Assembly (NCBI GenBank): GCA_945833885.1
Contig: CAMAFY010000010.1
Span: 1 to 64,000 of the forward strand
Length of the DNA stretch: 64,000 nt
Source: an uncultured Bacteroidales bacterium
GTDB taxonomy: Bacteria; Bacteroidota; Bacteroidia; Bacteroidales; Bacteroidaceae
Direction: 5' to 3'
The stretch's first letter is position 1, and each line of letters opens with the position of its first letter. Positions 26,397 through 35,552 of this stretch are shown here, in pieces. Made by a program: the position numbers and the translations under genes. Below the pieces are notes generated by a model. That model did no database searches, had not been told where the DNA came from, and saw nothing but the letters and a program-made list of their open reading frames with translations.

Positions 26397-28226
26397 ATGT
26401 CAGACTATATCGTATCGGCCCGCAAATACCGCCCGGCTTCTTTCGACGCCGTCGTGGGACAAAGCGCGCTAACCACCACACTTAAGAACGCAATCAAGGC
26501 AGGAAAACTGGCGCATGCCTACCTTTTCTGTGGCCCGCGTGGCGTAGGAAAGACCACAAGTGCGCGAATTTTCGCCAAAACCATCAACTGTTTCCATCCC
26601 GGAGACGGCGGGGAGGCGTGCGATATGTGCGAAAGTTGCATGGCTTTCAACGAAGGACGCTCGCTGAACATCCATGAACTTGACGCCGCGTCCAACAATT
26701 CTGTTGACGACATCAGAATGCTGATAGAGCAGGTGCAGATACCTCCACAGACAGGACGCTACAAAGTCTTCATCATCGACGAGGTTCACATGCTCTCATC
26801 GCAGGCCTTCAACGCTTTTCTCAAGACACTTGAGGAGCCGCCGACCCATGCTATCTTCATACTTGCTACTACAGAAAAGCACAAAATCCTCCCGACTATC
26901 CTGTCGAGATGCCAAATCTACGACTTCAACCGTATGGAGGTTGAAGACATCGTCAACCATCTGAAACACGTGGCAGAGCGCGAGGGTTACACCTGCGAGG
27001 ACGAGGCTCTCAGCATCATTGCCCAAAAGGCGGACGGCGGAATGCGCGATGCTCTCAGCATCTTCGACCAAGTGGCGTCATACACCCAGGGGAACATCAC
27101 CTACGAAAAGGTCATAGAAAATCTCAATATCCTTGACTATGACTACTATTTCCGCGTCACTGACAGCCTGCTGAAGTGCGACGTCACGCAGGTGATGCTC
27201 ACACTTAACGACATCCTTTGCCGTGGTTTTGAGGGAAATCACTTCATGGGCGGACTCGCAAGTCACCTCAGAAATCTCCTCGTCAGCCGCGATGCGCAGA
27301 CCCTTCCCCTGCTTGAGGTGGCACAAAGTGTGCGACAACGCTATCAGGAACAGGCGATGCGCTGCAGCGTAAGGTTCCTCTATCAGGCCCTGAAACTCTG
27401 CAACAACTGCGACATCAACTACCGTTCGGCACGCAATAAACGGCTCCTCGTGGAGATTACCCTCATAGAAGTGGCTCAATTAACAGCGGAAAAGGCCGAT
27501 GACACCAGTGGTGGGCGTAGCCCTATAAGACGTCTCCTCCCCATTTTCTCGCCCGCGACACCTCATGTTGCCGCGACGCCCCACCACCCTGCCGCAACTA
27601 TCCGGCAGCAGTTACCGACACAACCTGCACAAACTGCCATGCCCACAGCAGGGCAAAACCGCGTGCAGGCACAGCAAGCACCGGCAACAGCAACGAATGC
27701 ACAGCATACCATGCTGCAAAACGCCAGGACAAACAGGCTGAACACCATATCCATAAACCTCCATCCGCGTACACAGACCGCCACGACAACGGCGGCTGCG
27801 GCGCAACCTGCCGGCAACGGCACCGCAAAACAAGGGAACACGGCACCGAGCCAAGCCCAGACAACCACCTTCAACGAGGAGGAACTGCAATACTATTGGC
27901 TGAGATTCGTCAACGAACTTTCAGTGGAACAGGGTGCGGAAGCCGGACGCCTGCAGATGCTGAAACCGAAAATCATGGACAATTTCGTGGTGGAAGCCAT
28001 CGTCGACAACGAACGTGCGGCCAAACAACTCAACACCATCAAGGCTGAACTCACGGGATATCTGCGCGAGGCGTTGCACAATTCCATGCTGACCGTCAAC
28101 TTCAAGGTCAACGAGAACGTGGAAAGCCGCAACTATCGTTCGCCCCGCGAGATCCTTTTAGACATGTGTAACGCCAACAAGGCCGTAGCAAAACTTGTGG
28201 ATAAACTGAAATTACAGATTTCATAA
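26397..28226 (+). CDS. dnaX: DNA polymerase III subunit gamma/tau
   Basis: A 609-residue clamp-loader ATPase. Walker A (GPRGVGKTT) is at residues 46-54, a four-cysteine zinc module at C65, C75, C78 and C81, Walker B in VFIIDEVHML, and the sensor region in TILSRCQIYDF. Residues 380-500 are a low-complexity linker rich in Q, A, T and P, followed by a C-terminal tau-like domain. I see no clear slippery poly-A site for programmed frameshifting at the gamma boundary. The start is supported by the promoter immediately upstream. Confidence 0.96.
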   Translation: MSDYIVSARKYRPASFDAVVGQSALTTTLKNAIKAGKLAHAYLFCGPRGVGKTTSARIFAKTINCFHPGDGGEACDMCESCMAFNEGRSLNIHELDAASNNSVDDIRMLIEQVQIPPQTGRYKVFIIDEVHMLSSQAFNAFLKTLEEPPTHAIFILATTEKHKILPTILSRCQIYDFNRMEVEDIVNHLKHVAEREGYTCEDEALSIIAQKADGGMRDALSIFDQVASYTQGNITYEKVIENLNILDYDYYFRVTDSLLKCDVTQVMLTLNDILCRGFEGNHFMGGLASHLRNLLVSRDAQTLPLLEVAQSVRQRYQEQAMRCSVRFLYQALKLCNNCDINYRSARNKRLLVEITLIEVAQLTAEKADDTSGGRSPIRRLLPIFSPATPHVAATPHHPAATIRQQLPTQPAQTAMPTAGQNRVQAQQAPATATNAQHTMLQNARTNRLNTISINLHPRTQTATTTAAAAQPAGNGTAKQGNTAPSQAQTTTFNEEELQYYWLRFVNELSVEQGAEAGRLQMLKPKIMDNFVVEAIVDNERAAKQLNTIKAELTGYLREALHNSMLTVNFKVNENVESRNYRSPREILLDMCNANKAVAKLVDKLKLQIS

Positions 28227-28280
28227 GCCCCTCCTCCCGGTTACCCGTCCCGCGTTTTCCGACCAGGACCATAGACAACG

Positions 28281-28434
28281 GCATCATAAAAGCCGGAGAC
28301 GCGCATCAAGAAAGCCGGAGAAGCGCATCTAAAATTCTGGGGGAAACATGATGGCGACGGGGGAAAGGCATCGGAATGGACTGAAAACGGCATTGCAAAA
28401 GCCGGAGAACAGCATAGCGCGTACTGCAAAAAGT
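28281..28434. repeat. Degenerate 22-bp array, 7 units
   Basis: CAT recurs at 28282, 28304, 28326, 28347, 28369, 28391 and 28413: spacings 22, 22, 21, 22, 22 and 22. Units 1, 2 and 6 share AAAGCCGGAGAA; the others have drifted. Confidence 0.8.
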
Positions 28435-28502
28435 TTACAAAAAAGTCTGAATTGCCCCTTCGCAATTCCATTTCCCTTATTTTTTTTGCCCAAAAACGCA
28501 TG

Positions 28503-28614
28503 CAAAAAACTTCGGAAGTCTGCATTGAAAAGTGCCGCATTTTGCATTGAAAACATCGGCACTTTCCTTATAAAAGTTCCGCACTTTGTAAGCGGAAGTG
28601 CCGCACTTTCCACA
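28503..28614. repeat. 22-bp dyad-core array, 5 units
   Basis: The centres fall at 28513, 28535, 28557, 28579 and 28601. Cores include AAAGTGCCGCATTTT, AAAGTTCCGCACTTT and GAAGTGCCGCACTTT. Confidence 0.92.
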
Positions 28615-28716
28615 CGATTGCTCCGAACCTTCTGATGTCCCCCTCCACACCCCATACCAACATTCTCCGCACCATCCCGAATTATTTTTCCATCATTCAT
28701 ATCAACCTATCCCAGC

Positions 28717-29337
28717 ATGACACACCGTTATATCACCGTTTCATACAATCTTTACGCTGACAACGACGCAGGCATCCATGAATTGCTCGAACAAACGCCC
28801 GACCAATACCCGTTCCAGTTCATCACCAACATGGGAATGGCCCTTGATGCCTTTGAGAAACGCGTAGGAAATCTGGCCGAAGGTCAGGAGTTCGACTTCA
28901 CGCTCTCCGTGGACGAGGGCTACGGTCCCTATCTTCCGGAGTACGTTATGGAGATTCCCAAGTCAGCATTCTGCGTCAATGGCAAATTTGCCGAGGATGT
29001 TGTATATCCCGGAAGCGTCATTCCCCTCGTCAATGAGGACGGAATGCGGTTCCAAGGTCTGGTCACCAACATCAAGGGAGACATGGTTGTCGTGGACCTC
29101 AACGAACATTACGCCGGCAAAGAACTGCACTTCAAGGGCCGCGTCATCACATCCCGCGAGGCAACGGACGACGAAATCAAAGAGGCCATCAACGCTTTGG
29201 CAGGTGAAGGCTGCGGCGGAGGCTGCTCAGGATGCCATGGCGGAGGCTGCTGCGGCGGAGAAAACGACGACAACCAGTGTGGTTGTCAAGGCGGAAGCCA
29301 CGGAAACAGCGAGGGCGGATGCTGCAAAAAGCGCTGA
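28717..29337 (+). CDS. slyD: FKBP-type peptidyl-prolyl isomerase, SlyD type
   Basis: A 206-residue cytosolic prolyl isomerase and chaperone. The FKBP core is split by an insert-in-flap domain, as in SlyD (DEGYGPYLPEYVMEIPKSAF before it, LVTNIKGDMVVVDLNEHYAG after it). The last 45 residues form a metal-binding tail with nine cysteines and two histidines set among glycines (GEGCGGGCSGCHGGGCCGG and on). In Escherichia coli the equivalent tail binds nickel and helps hydrogenase maturation; no hydrogenase gene is in this window, so only metal binding is inferred. Confidence 0.92.
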   Translation: MTHRYITVSYNLYADNDAGIHELLEQTPDQYPFQFITNMGMALDAFEKRVGNLAEGQEFDFTLSVDEGYGPYLPEYVMEIPKSAFCVNGKFAEDVVYPGSVIPLVNEDGMRFQGLVTNIKGDMVVVDLNEHYAGKELHFKGRVITSREATDDEIKEAINALAGEGCGGGCSGCHGGGCCGGENDDNQCGCQGGSHGNSEGGCCKKR

Positions 29338-29762
29338 AAACAACCCCCGAAGCATCGACGCAATGCCGTAAACGCTCCGGCTGTTTGCCCTTATTATTAT
29401 ATATATAAGCAGGTTTCTACAATTCGTATCACATGGGTTGTGGGGGATTTTGATGCACATATTTGCCTTGCATTGAGGTGAACGGCTGCAAAAGGTGGGC
29501 GCAGAGCGGAAAAAACCGTTGCTTTTCCGGCTTTGCAGAGCCGAAGCAACCCGTCGGCGAAGCCCACATGGCGGGCAATCTTACCGAAATCAGAGGAAAA
29601 TATTTGCGCAAAAGGGCACGGAATCTTGTAAACTTTTACAAAACATAACCGCAATTATCGTAAGAAGTAATTGCTGAAACCTACTTGGAATATCGTAAAG
29701 CCTTTTGGGAAACGCTATGGTTTCCCATTCTTTTTCCTCACCAATCACCCAGCGAAACACAC
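29338..29762. other. Gap between slyD and aroC
   Basis: I see nothing convincing in these 425 bp beyond a short AT-only run (29394-29408). No array, hairpin terminator or gene is evident. Confidence 0.55.
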
Positions 29763-30857
29763 ATGAACTCCATCGGAAAACTGTTTTGCCTCACCACTTT
29801 CGGCGAAAGTCACGGCGCTGCCATCGGCGGCGTCATTGACGGAATGCCGGCAGGAGTGGAGGTGGACATGGAACTTCTGCAGCAAGAGATGCGTCGCCGG
29901 CGTCCGGGACAGAGCAGTCTGACCACTCCACGTCGGGAAGACGACGCGGTAGAAGTGCTGTCAGGAGTCTTCGAAGGCGTCACTACGGGCACGCCAATCG
30001 GGTTTATCATCCGCAACAACAACCAGCATTCCAACGACTACGACGAACTTCGCCACATCTTTCGTCCGAGCCATGCCGACTACACCTACGCTGAAAAGTA
30101 TGGAATCCGCGACCATCGGGGCGGCGGAAGGTCGTCGGCGCGCGAGACAGCATGCAGGGTTGTGGCCGGAGCCTTTGCAAAAATGGCGCTGAAACACCAT
30201 GGTATCCGCATCGATGCCTGGACGGCACAGGTGGGAAACATTGCGTTGGAGCGCGAGGTGACGGAGGAAATGCTGGCAAACACCGAATCGAACGCCGTAA
30301 GATGCCCCGATGCCGAGACGGCAGACCGCATGGCGGCACTCATTCTTGACGTCAAAGGCGAGGGCGATACCGTAGGTGGCATCGTGGAATGCCGCATTAC
30401 CGGATGCCCACCCGGGCTTGGCGAACCCGTTTTTGGGAAACTTCACGCCCGTTTGGCGGAGGCAATGATGAGCATCAACGCCGCAAAAGGCTTTGAATAC
30501 GGCGACGGATTTGACATGGCAAGGCGAAAAGGGTCGGAAGTGAACGATGTTTTCGTGCCAAACAACGGCAACGACAGCAACGACAACCGGATTGTGCGCA
30601 CCCTGACCAACCATTCCGGCGGCATTCAGGGCGGCATCAGCAACGGCGAAGCCATCAGATTCCGCGTGGCTTTCAAACCTGTCGCCACGCTACTTCAACC
30701 ACAACCGACCACAGACTCCGAAGGACGCAGCATCATGTCCAAAGCCCGTGGCCGACACGACCCGTGTGTGGTGCCCCGAGCCGTCCCCATTGTGGAGGCA
30801 ATGGCCGCCATCGTCATGCTGGACGCGCTGCTGATTTCCCGCGCCACACGGATTTAA
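29763..30857 (+). CDS. aroC: Chorismate synthase
   Basis: A 364-residue flavin-dependent enzyme that makes chorismate from EPSP, the last step of the shikimate pathway. The three signatures can be read: [16 protein letters not shown] near the N-terminus, the [10 protein letters not shown] segment, and [20 protein letters not shown] near the C-terminus. I start at [18 protein letters not shown]; 26 open codons upstream are not family-like. The gene is alone; three 88-bp repeats and a terminator follow. Confidence 0.96.
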   Translation: MNSIGKLFCLTTFGESHGAAIGGVIDGMPAGVEVDMELLQQEMRRRRPGQSSLTTPRREDDAVEVLSGVFEGVTTGTPIGFIIRNNNQHSNDYDELRHIFRPSHADYTYAEKYGIRDHRGGGRSSARETACRVVAGAFAKMALKHHGIRIDAWTAQVGNIALEREVTEEMLANTESNAVRCPDAETADRMAALILDVKGEGDTVGGIVECRITGCPPGLGEPVFGKLHARLAEAMMSINAAKGFEYGDGFDMARRKGSEVNDVFVPNNGNDSNDNRIVRTLTNHSGGIQGGISNGEAIRFRVAFKPVATLLQPQPTTDSEGRSIMSKARGRHDPCVVPRAVPIVEAMAAIVMLDALLISRATRI

Positions 30858-30960
30858 GGGCACCCGTTCCTCCATTCTCTCCACAGTTCTCCACAACCGT
30901 CCCGCACGGTACTCTCCGCCTTTCCACAGACAATCCTCGCCACTCCCCCTGACAAATAAC

Positions 30961-31212
30961 GGCAAGACCGTGCGCAATCTGCAATATCCCTTCCGGACAA
31001 CTGCGGAAGGGACGCACAGCATTCACCATGCTCCTTCAGACCATCCACGGCAAGACCTTGCGCTATCTGCAACATCTCTTCCGGACAACTGCGGAAGGAA
31101 CGCACAGCATTCACCACGCTCCTTCAGACCATCCACGGCAAGACCTTGCACAATCTGCAACATCTCTTCCGGACAACTGCGGAAGGGACATACGACATCA
31201 ACAACCATTCCT
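30961..31212. repeat. 88-bp tandem repeat, 2.9 copies
   Basis: GGCAAGACC starts at 30961, 31049 and 31137, so the unit is exactly 88 bp. Each copy holds a 7-bp hairpin, CCTTCCG with CGGAAGG (30989-31010 in copy 1). Split into four 22-bp pieces, the second and fourth agree at about half their positions. Confidence 0.93.
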
Positions 31213-31240
31213 CGCGGTATCTGCGACGAATCAATGGTAA

Positions 31241-31279
31241 AAATGCGGCACCTTCAACACGAGGGTGCCGCATTTTTTG
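31241..31279 (+). terminator. Terminator downstream of aroC
   Basis: AAATGCGGCACC pairs with GGTGCCGCATTT and is followed by TTT. It lies about 390 bp past aroC, after the 88-bp repeats, so these would be in the transcript's 3' region. Confidence 0.8.
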
Positions 31280-31539
31280 GGGAGAAAAACCACATTTTAT
31301 GGATAAATTTTACAAACAACAACGTGAATATCGATGATATTTTAACATATTCCACAAAGGTCTCCAGAGGAAATTTCCACAACCTCAGCAAAGGACCACG
31401 GAAAGCGTCTTGCCGTAATTTTGGAAGGTGTAAACAGAGCGTATGAACATTTTCGGTCATTTTACGCCCCTTTTATGTCAGAATTATGGCAGGAAACTAT
31501 TGTTTTTCGACATTTTCCATAAAAAAACGCGGAAAATGT

Positions 31540-31570
31540 TTGGTTGATATTACGAATTGGCGTATATTTG
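31540..31570 (+). promoter_or_regulatory. Consensus promoter of a candidate small RNA
   Basis: TTGG at 31540, exactly 19 bp, then TATATTTG at 31563: one of the best matches to the Bacteroidetes consensus in this window. No protein gene follows. Confidence 0.75.
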
Positions 31571-31576
31571 CAACAT

Positions 31577-31673
31577 ATTTAGTTGTCGCGATGATAACGC
31601 TTATAGTTTAGTTAAGTCTAGTTTAGTTTTTGTGTTGGTTCTGGTGCTCAGGCGTGAGCACCAGAATTTTTTG
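31577..31673 (+). ncRNA. Candidate small RNA of about 100 nt
   Basis: A consensus promoter is followed after about 70 bp by a near-ideal terminator: a 12-bp perfect stem (TTCTGGTGCTCA with TGAGCACCAGAA, loop GGCG) and six T. The only frame inside is a 6-codon one at 31590, so the product is probably RNA. The middle part (about 31590-31635) is AT-rich with repeated GTTTAGTT blocks, possibly a single-stranded pairing region. I cannot assign it to a known RNA family from memory. Confidence 0.65.
31639..31672 (+). terminator. Terminator of the candidate small RNA
   Basis: A 12-bp perfect stem with a 4-nt loop, followed by six T. Confidence 0.92.
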
Positions 31674-31779
31674 TATAAAGATGCCAACTTTCCCACTGAC
31701 TATGCAATATCTGCAGACGCGACGACGGCGTTTCGGCAGACCAACCGCCCTTCCGCGGAAAAGGAGTGCCGGAGAAATC

Positions 31780-31857
31780 GCCGGGGAGCACGGATTTTCC
31801 CCTACCAGTGTACGGACTTTCCCCTACCAGCGTACGGAATTTCCCCTACCAAAGCAC
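31780..31857. repeat. Short 22-bp array at the rlmH 3' end
   Basis: CGG centres at 31791, 31813 and 31835 within TACGGACTTTCCCCTACCAG-like units. The right half-site of the dyad core (GGACTTTCC) is recognisable. The array stops 5 bp before the rlmH stop codon. Confidence 0.85.
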
Positions 31858-31861
31858 TGAA

Positions 31862-32335
31862 TCATTCGTGGTGATATGGCTCGCCTCGCAGGATAGTCAT
31901 CGCACGATAGAGTTGCTCCACAAAGAAAAGCCGCACCATTTGATGGCTGAACGTCATACGGGAAAGGGAGATTTTTTCACGCGAACGCTCATAGACGGCC
32001 TTTGAAAATCCGTAAGGTCCACCGACAACGAACACCAAACGGCGGGCGCCGGACGCACATCGGCGGTCGATATATCGGGAAAATTCCACCGAACGGAACT
32101 CTTGTCCGCCCTCATCGAGCAACACTAACCAGTCGCCTTCGCCGAGAGAACGCAGGATTTGTTCGCCCTCACGCTCCTTTTGTTGCTCGAAACTGAGTGA
32201 CTTTGCATTCTTCAATTCGGGAACAACCTCAATGCTGAAAGGGATATAATGCCCCAATCGGCTGGTGTAATCCGCGATAAGGGCATCGAGACGGCTGTCG
32301 GTGGTCTTGCCAACCACAATAAGATGTATCTTCAT
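31862..32335 (-). CDS. rlmH: 23S rRNA pseudouridine-1915 N3-methyltransferase
   Basis: A 157-residue SPOUT methyltransferase, the standard family length. It methylates pseudouridine 1915 in helix 69 of 23S rRNA using SAM. The knot region VFVVGGPYGFSKAVYER and the end SRMTFSHQMVRLFFVEQLYRAM are nearly diagnostic. The start is MKIHLIVVGK; the open frame upstream runs into a 44-bp repeat and is not coding. The gene stands alone between repeats. Confidence 0.96.
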   Translation of the reverse strand: MKIHLIVVGKTTDSRLDALIADYTSRLGHYIPFSIEVVPELKNAKSLSFEQQKEREGEQILRSLGEGDWLVLLDEGGQEFRSVEFSRYIDRRCASGARRLVFVVGGPYGFSKAVYERSREKISLSRMTFSHQMVRLFFVEQLYRAMTILRGEPYHHE

Positions 32336-32491
32336 GTTCGATGACGGCGCTGACGGCCTTTTGAAAAAGGAATGGAAATAATGGAAATTCGAGAATTTGA
32401 CTGTGGATAGTACTTGTATAATGCGCAAAACATCCGTCAGAAAACACGGACAATTATGACAGAGAACACCGCAATTTTCCCTTGAAAAGAC

Positions 32492-32592
32492 AAACGATTC
32501 GCACCGGAAAAGCAACTGCTCCTGACTGCAAACGTAAACGATTCGCACTGGAAAAGCAACTGCTCCTGACTGCAAACGTAAACGATTCGCAC
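32492..32592. repeat. 44-bp tandem repeat, 2.3 copies
   Basis: AAACGATTCGCAC starts at 32492, 32536 and 32580. The two complete copies differ at one or two positions. The two 22-bp halves of each unit agree at 13 of 22 positions, so the unit looks like a diverged 22-bp dimer. Confidence 0.93.
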
Positions 32593-32685
32593 AGAATACA
32601 TTTATATTCCTTACGGAAAAAAGGAATGTTTTCTATGGGAAATGACGCATATCCCCCGTCAGACGCCGGGAGCCCGAAGAATGAT

Positions 32686-32752
32686 AAAGGGTCCTGCAAA
32701 TCGGTCAATGCCGCACATCAAGTGCCGGTCAACCCATTTGCAGGACCTTTTT
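32686..32752 (-). terminator. Hairpin after the zinc-ribbon gene
   Basis: AAAGGGTCCTGCAAAT pairs with ATTTGCAGGACCTTT over a long loop. The plus-strand tail (TTTTTC) is the stronger; the minus-strand tail is CCCTTTATC. Confidence 0.65.
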
Positions 32753-32771
32753 CTTTGCTTTTCCGCAGGAA

Positions 32772-33599
32772 TTACTTGGCAGCAGCGGTCTTTCTTCCGC
32801 CTCTTCTTGTGCGCTTTGTCTCCTCAACGGGCTCAGTTTTTACGCCGGCGAGTTCAGGATCGATAAGGATTCGTCCACAGAATTCACAAGGGATGATCTT
32901 CTTATGCATGCGGACATCGAGTTGACGCTGTGGGGGAATCTTGTTGAAACATCCGCCACAAGCCTCACGATTGACGTAAACGATGGCAAGACCATTGCGG
33001 AGTCTCTTGCGAATACGCTTAAAAGCAGCCAGAAGACGCGGCTCTATGCTCACCTCAATGCTGCGTGCCTTTTCGCGAAGGCGCTCTTCTTCGGCACGAG
33101 TCTCGGTAACTATCTCGTCAAGTTCCGCTTTTTTCACCTCAAGGTCGTCAGTTCTCTTCTTAATCACGCTACGTCCCTTCACAAGGTCCGACTGTCGAGC
33201 CTCAATCTGCCGGTCTATGTCACGGATTTGCTTGTTCAACAGTTCGATTTCGAGGGACTGGTACTCGATTTCCTTCTGCAACGTGTCGTATTCTCTGTTA
33301 TTACTAACCTGATCCAGTTGCACTCTGTAATTTTCCATCATGGCCCGGGCTTCGCGAATGCAGTTCTGCTTATCCACGATGACGGCTTCGAAGTCACTGA
33401 TTTCCTGCTCATACTTCGACAAACGATGGTGAAGACCCTCGATTTCGTCCTCAAGGTCCTGCACTTCCACAGGAAGTTCACCGCGGAGAGTACGGATTTT
33501 GTCTATCTCCGACAACTTTGTTTGAAGTTGATAAAGGTTCTTCAACTTCTGTTCCACGCTCATTTCGGCGGGCATTACTTCTTTTGTACGGCTTGCCAT
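32772..33599 (-). CDS. C4-type zinc-ribbon coiled-coil protein (CdsZ/DUF164-like)
   Basis: A 275-residue cytosolic protein. Residues 15-190 are one long coiled-coil hairpin (LKNLYQLQTKLSEIDKIRTL at its start). A C-terminal zinc ribbon follows, with cysteines in ACGGCF and IPCEFCGRIL, and then a basic tail (KRTRRGGRKTAAAK). This is the DUF164/CdsZ family, widespread and poorly characterised, with proposed roles in regulation. In Bacteroidales it is usually found next to a Nif3 gene, as here (309 bp upstream, same strand). Confidence 0.88.
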   Translation of the reverse strand: MASRTKEVMPAEMSVEQKLKNLYQLQTKLSEIDKIRTLRGELPVEVQDLEDEIEGLHHRLSKYEQEISDFEAVIVDKQNCIREARAMMENYRVQLDQVSNNREYDTLQKEIEYQSLEIELLNKQIRDIDRQIEARQSDLVKGRSVIKKRTDDLEVKKAELDEIVTETRAEEERLREKARSIEVSIEPRLLAAFKRIRKRLRNGLAIVYVNREACGGCFNKIPPQRQLDVRMHKKIIPCEFCGRILIDPELAGVKTEPVEETKRTRRGGRKTAAAK

Positions 33600-33907
33600 A
33601 TTAGTGTTTTTAGTTTTTTGCTTTGATGATGGTTCCTCTGTTTGCGGCTGTTCCGGAAAGGAACGAGGGATGATTTACCGTTGGAAGTCCGTCGTTTTAA
33701 CGGAAAATGCCATGGTCTGCACCATTTGTCCATATCGTTTTACCGACGGAGACAATGATTTCCATTGCCGGAATACGCAACATCACCTGAACAAGACCGG
33801 GACTTCACCTATGGAAAAGCATATTTTCCGCAATGGGTGAACAAGGGTCTTGCCGGGGGGATACTCGGCCCTTCCGGAGGAACGGCGGGGAAGGGCGAGG
33901 GGGGAGG
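33600..33907. other. Gap between the zinc-ribbon and Nif3 genes
   Basis: 308 bp in which I see no gene, array or clear hairpin. Confidence 0.5.
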
Positions 33908-34684
33908 CTATAAATAGCGCACCGGACTGGTGGAGGCTTCGTAGACAACTGTCCGCAATTCGGGCAACGACTGCCGCAAAACGCGCTCCATCAGCCGTGG
34001 AGTGTAGCGTTCGCTCTCGTAATGTCCGAGCGAAGCAAGCCACATCCGGCGGTCAAAACCAAAGAAACGATGGTAACCTATCTCGCCTGTGACGAAAATG
34101 TCCGCACCCCGCTTGCAGGCAGTGTCGATAAGGAAGTCGCCGGAACCGCCACAAAGCGCCACACGTGCAATGGTTTGCTGCGGACCTTCGCTGTATTGGA
34201 CGCAGCCGGCGCCGAAGATTTCCTTCAAACGACGGAGCATCGCGGGGGCTTCCGTGGGGACTATGTTGCCGATGACGCCACTTCCGCTGCGGCCGTCGGA
34301 CGATGGGAGGAGAAACTCCACATCGGTCAGACCGAGATGACGGGCCATTTCGTGGCAAACGCCGCCATCAGCATTGTCGAGGTTGGTATGGGCGGAATAG
34401 ATGGCAACATCCGAAAGGATGGCACGCCGCACACAGCGCTCCACATACCCATCATCGGCGATGCATTTCAGCCCACGGAAGAGCAAAGGATGGTGGCTTA
34501 CGATGAGATTACAGCCGTGCTCTACGGCAGAAACTATGGTATCTTCCGTGACATCAAGACACAATAATGCCCCTGAACACTTGCTTTCTGTTAATCCGCA
34601 TTGCAAGCCGGCATTATCATAGCCTTCCTGCAAGGGCAGAGGAGCAAAATTTTCAAGGGCCTCTACGACTTCTTTGATTTTCAT
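33908..34684 (-). CDS. Nif3-like dinuclear metal-centre protein
   Basis: A 258-residue protein of the NIF3/YbgI (DUF34) family. The metal-site signatures are present: SHHPLLFRGLK and SAHTNLDNADGG in the first half and TGEIGYHRFF near the C-terminus. Members bind two metal ions and form hexameric rings; the reaction is not firmly known, and old annotations as GTP cyclohydrolase type 2 are doubtful. The length is that of the short form, without the inserted PII-like domain. A promoter sits almost on the start codon, so the transcript would be nearly leaderless. Confidence 0.9.
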   Translation of the reverse strand: MKIKEVVEALENFAPLPLQEGYDNAGLQCGLTESKCSGALLCLDVTEDTIVSAVEHGCNLIVSHHPLLFRGLKCIADDGYVERCVRRAILSDVAIYSAHTNLDNADGGVCHEMARHLGLTDVEFLLPSSDGRSGSGVIGNIVPTEAPAMLRRLKEIFGAGCVQYSEGPQQTIARVALCGGSGDFLIDTACKRGADIFVTGEIGYHRFFGFDRRMWLASLGHYESERYTPRLMERVLRQSLPELRTVVYEASTSPVRYL

Positions 34685-34692
34685 ATATGGTG

Positions 34693-34722
34693 CAAAATTA
34701 CGCTTTTCACGGCATTTTCCAA
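34693..34722 (-). promoter_or_regulatory. Nif3 gene promoter
   Basis: On the minus strand TTGG (34722-34719), 18 bp, then TAATTTTG (34700-34693). The start codon at 34684 lies only about 9 bp past the -7 element. Confidence 0.6.
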
Positions 34723-35463
34723 GGGAAAGGTCAAAAAAACCGCACAATGAATTTGTTTTACACGCCATATTGTTCAGTAACTTTGCAAAAATGCGGGGAT
34801 TGGGGAGGCGGAAAGCACGGCGATATTGCCGGACGAAACCTCCGGAACGCCCCGGTTTCCCCGCCGTAACGACGGGCAAAGGCCGGCATCAACCGCGTTC
34901 GAACACGCGTCTTTCAACATGAGAACGCGGCAATAGAATGTTTTTTCCGCGATGTTCTCCAGAGGATTTTACAGGCAACCGCACGCCGAACCGTTTACGG
35001 ATGTCCGCCAGAAATGGGGCGTTTTTAGGAACAAAACCGCAAACGCCTTGCTAGAAGGGCCATGACGGCCGGCAGGAAGCACGGGGAGGGGGAAGCGGAA
35101 GGGTGGGAAGTAGGCAGGAAAGAGAGGGAACGTTGCCGGCGGACAGTGCGGGGAACACTTTGGGAACAACCTTGAAACACACGAAAAAAACGGGAAGACG
35201 CACGGGCTGCAACCGGAAATGGGAGCGGCAACCAGGGCGGAGCACCTGCGCTCAGGGCGACGCGGCAGCGGAAGACACGGACGTCCTGGCGGACCTTGAC
35301 CTGATTTTATCGAAGCATTCCTTACGACATTTTGTCAACAGATTTCGATGAAAACAGGTCTTTTTTTCGTGAAAAAACATCGTCATGGACGGACAATCCA
35401 TCAAGAGGACGAAAAATACGGATGCCTTTTTCTGAACATTCTGCCGTGTTTCCCAAAGCATCT

Positions 35464-35552
35464 GGCGGAAAGTGTGGGGATTTCTGACAGAAACTTCGGA
35501 ACTTTTCACTTTAAACATCGGAACTTTCCGAATAAAATCCTGACAGTTTTCG
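35464..35552. repeat. 22-bp dyad-core array, 4 decayed units
   Basis: The centres are at 35475, 35497, 35519 and 35541. The better units read AAACTTCGGAACTTT and AAACATCGGAACTTT. Confidence 0.82.

Larger units (their letters stand above)
28227..28716. other. Gene-free gap filled with 22-bp-spaced repeats
   Basis: This gap of 490 bp between dnaX and slyD is made largely of two 22-bp arrays (28281-28434 and 28503-28614). I see no gene and no clear dnaX terminator. Confidence 0.75.
30858..31861. other. Gap of 1.0 kb with repeats and a candidate small RNA
   Basis: This gap holds, in order, three 88-bp repeats, a strong terminator, a promoter with a terminator about 100 bp further on (a likely small RNA gene), and a short 22-bp array at the rlmH 3' end. 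I see no protein gene. Confidence 0.75.
32336..32771. other. Gap between rlmH and the zinc-ribbon gene
   Basis: 436 bp holding a 44-bp repeat and a hairpin at the end of the zinc-ribbon gene. I see no gene. Confidence 0.65.
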
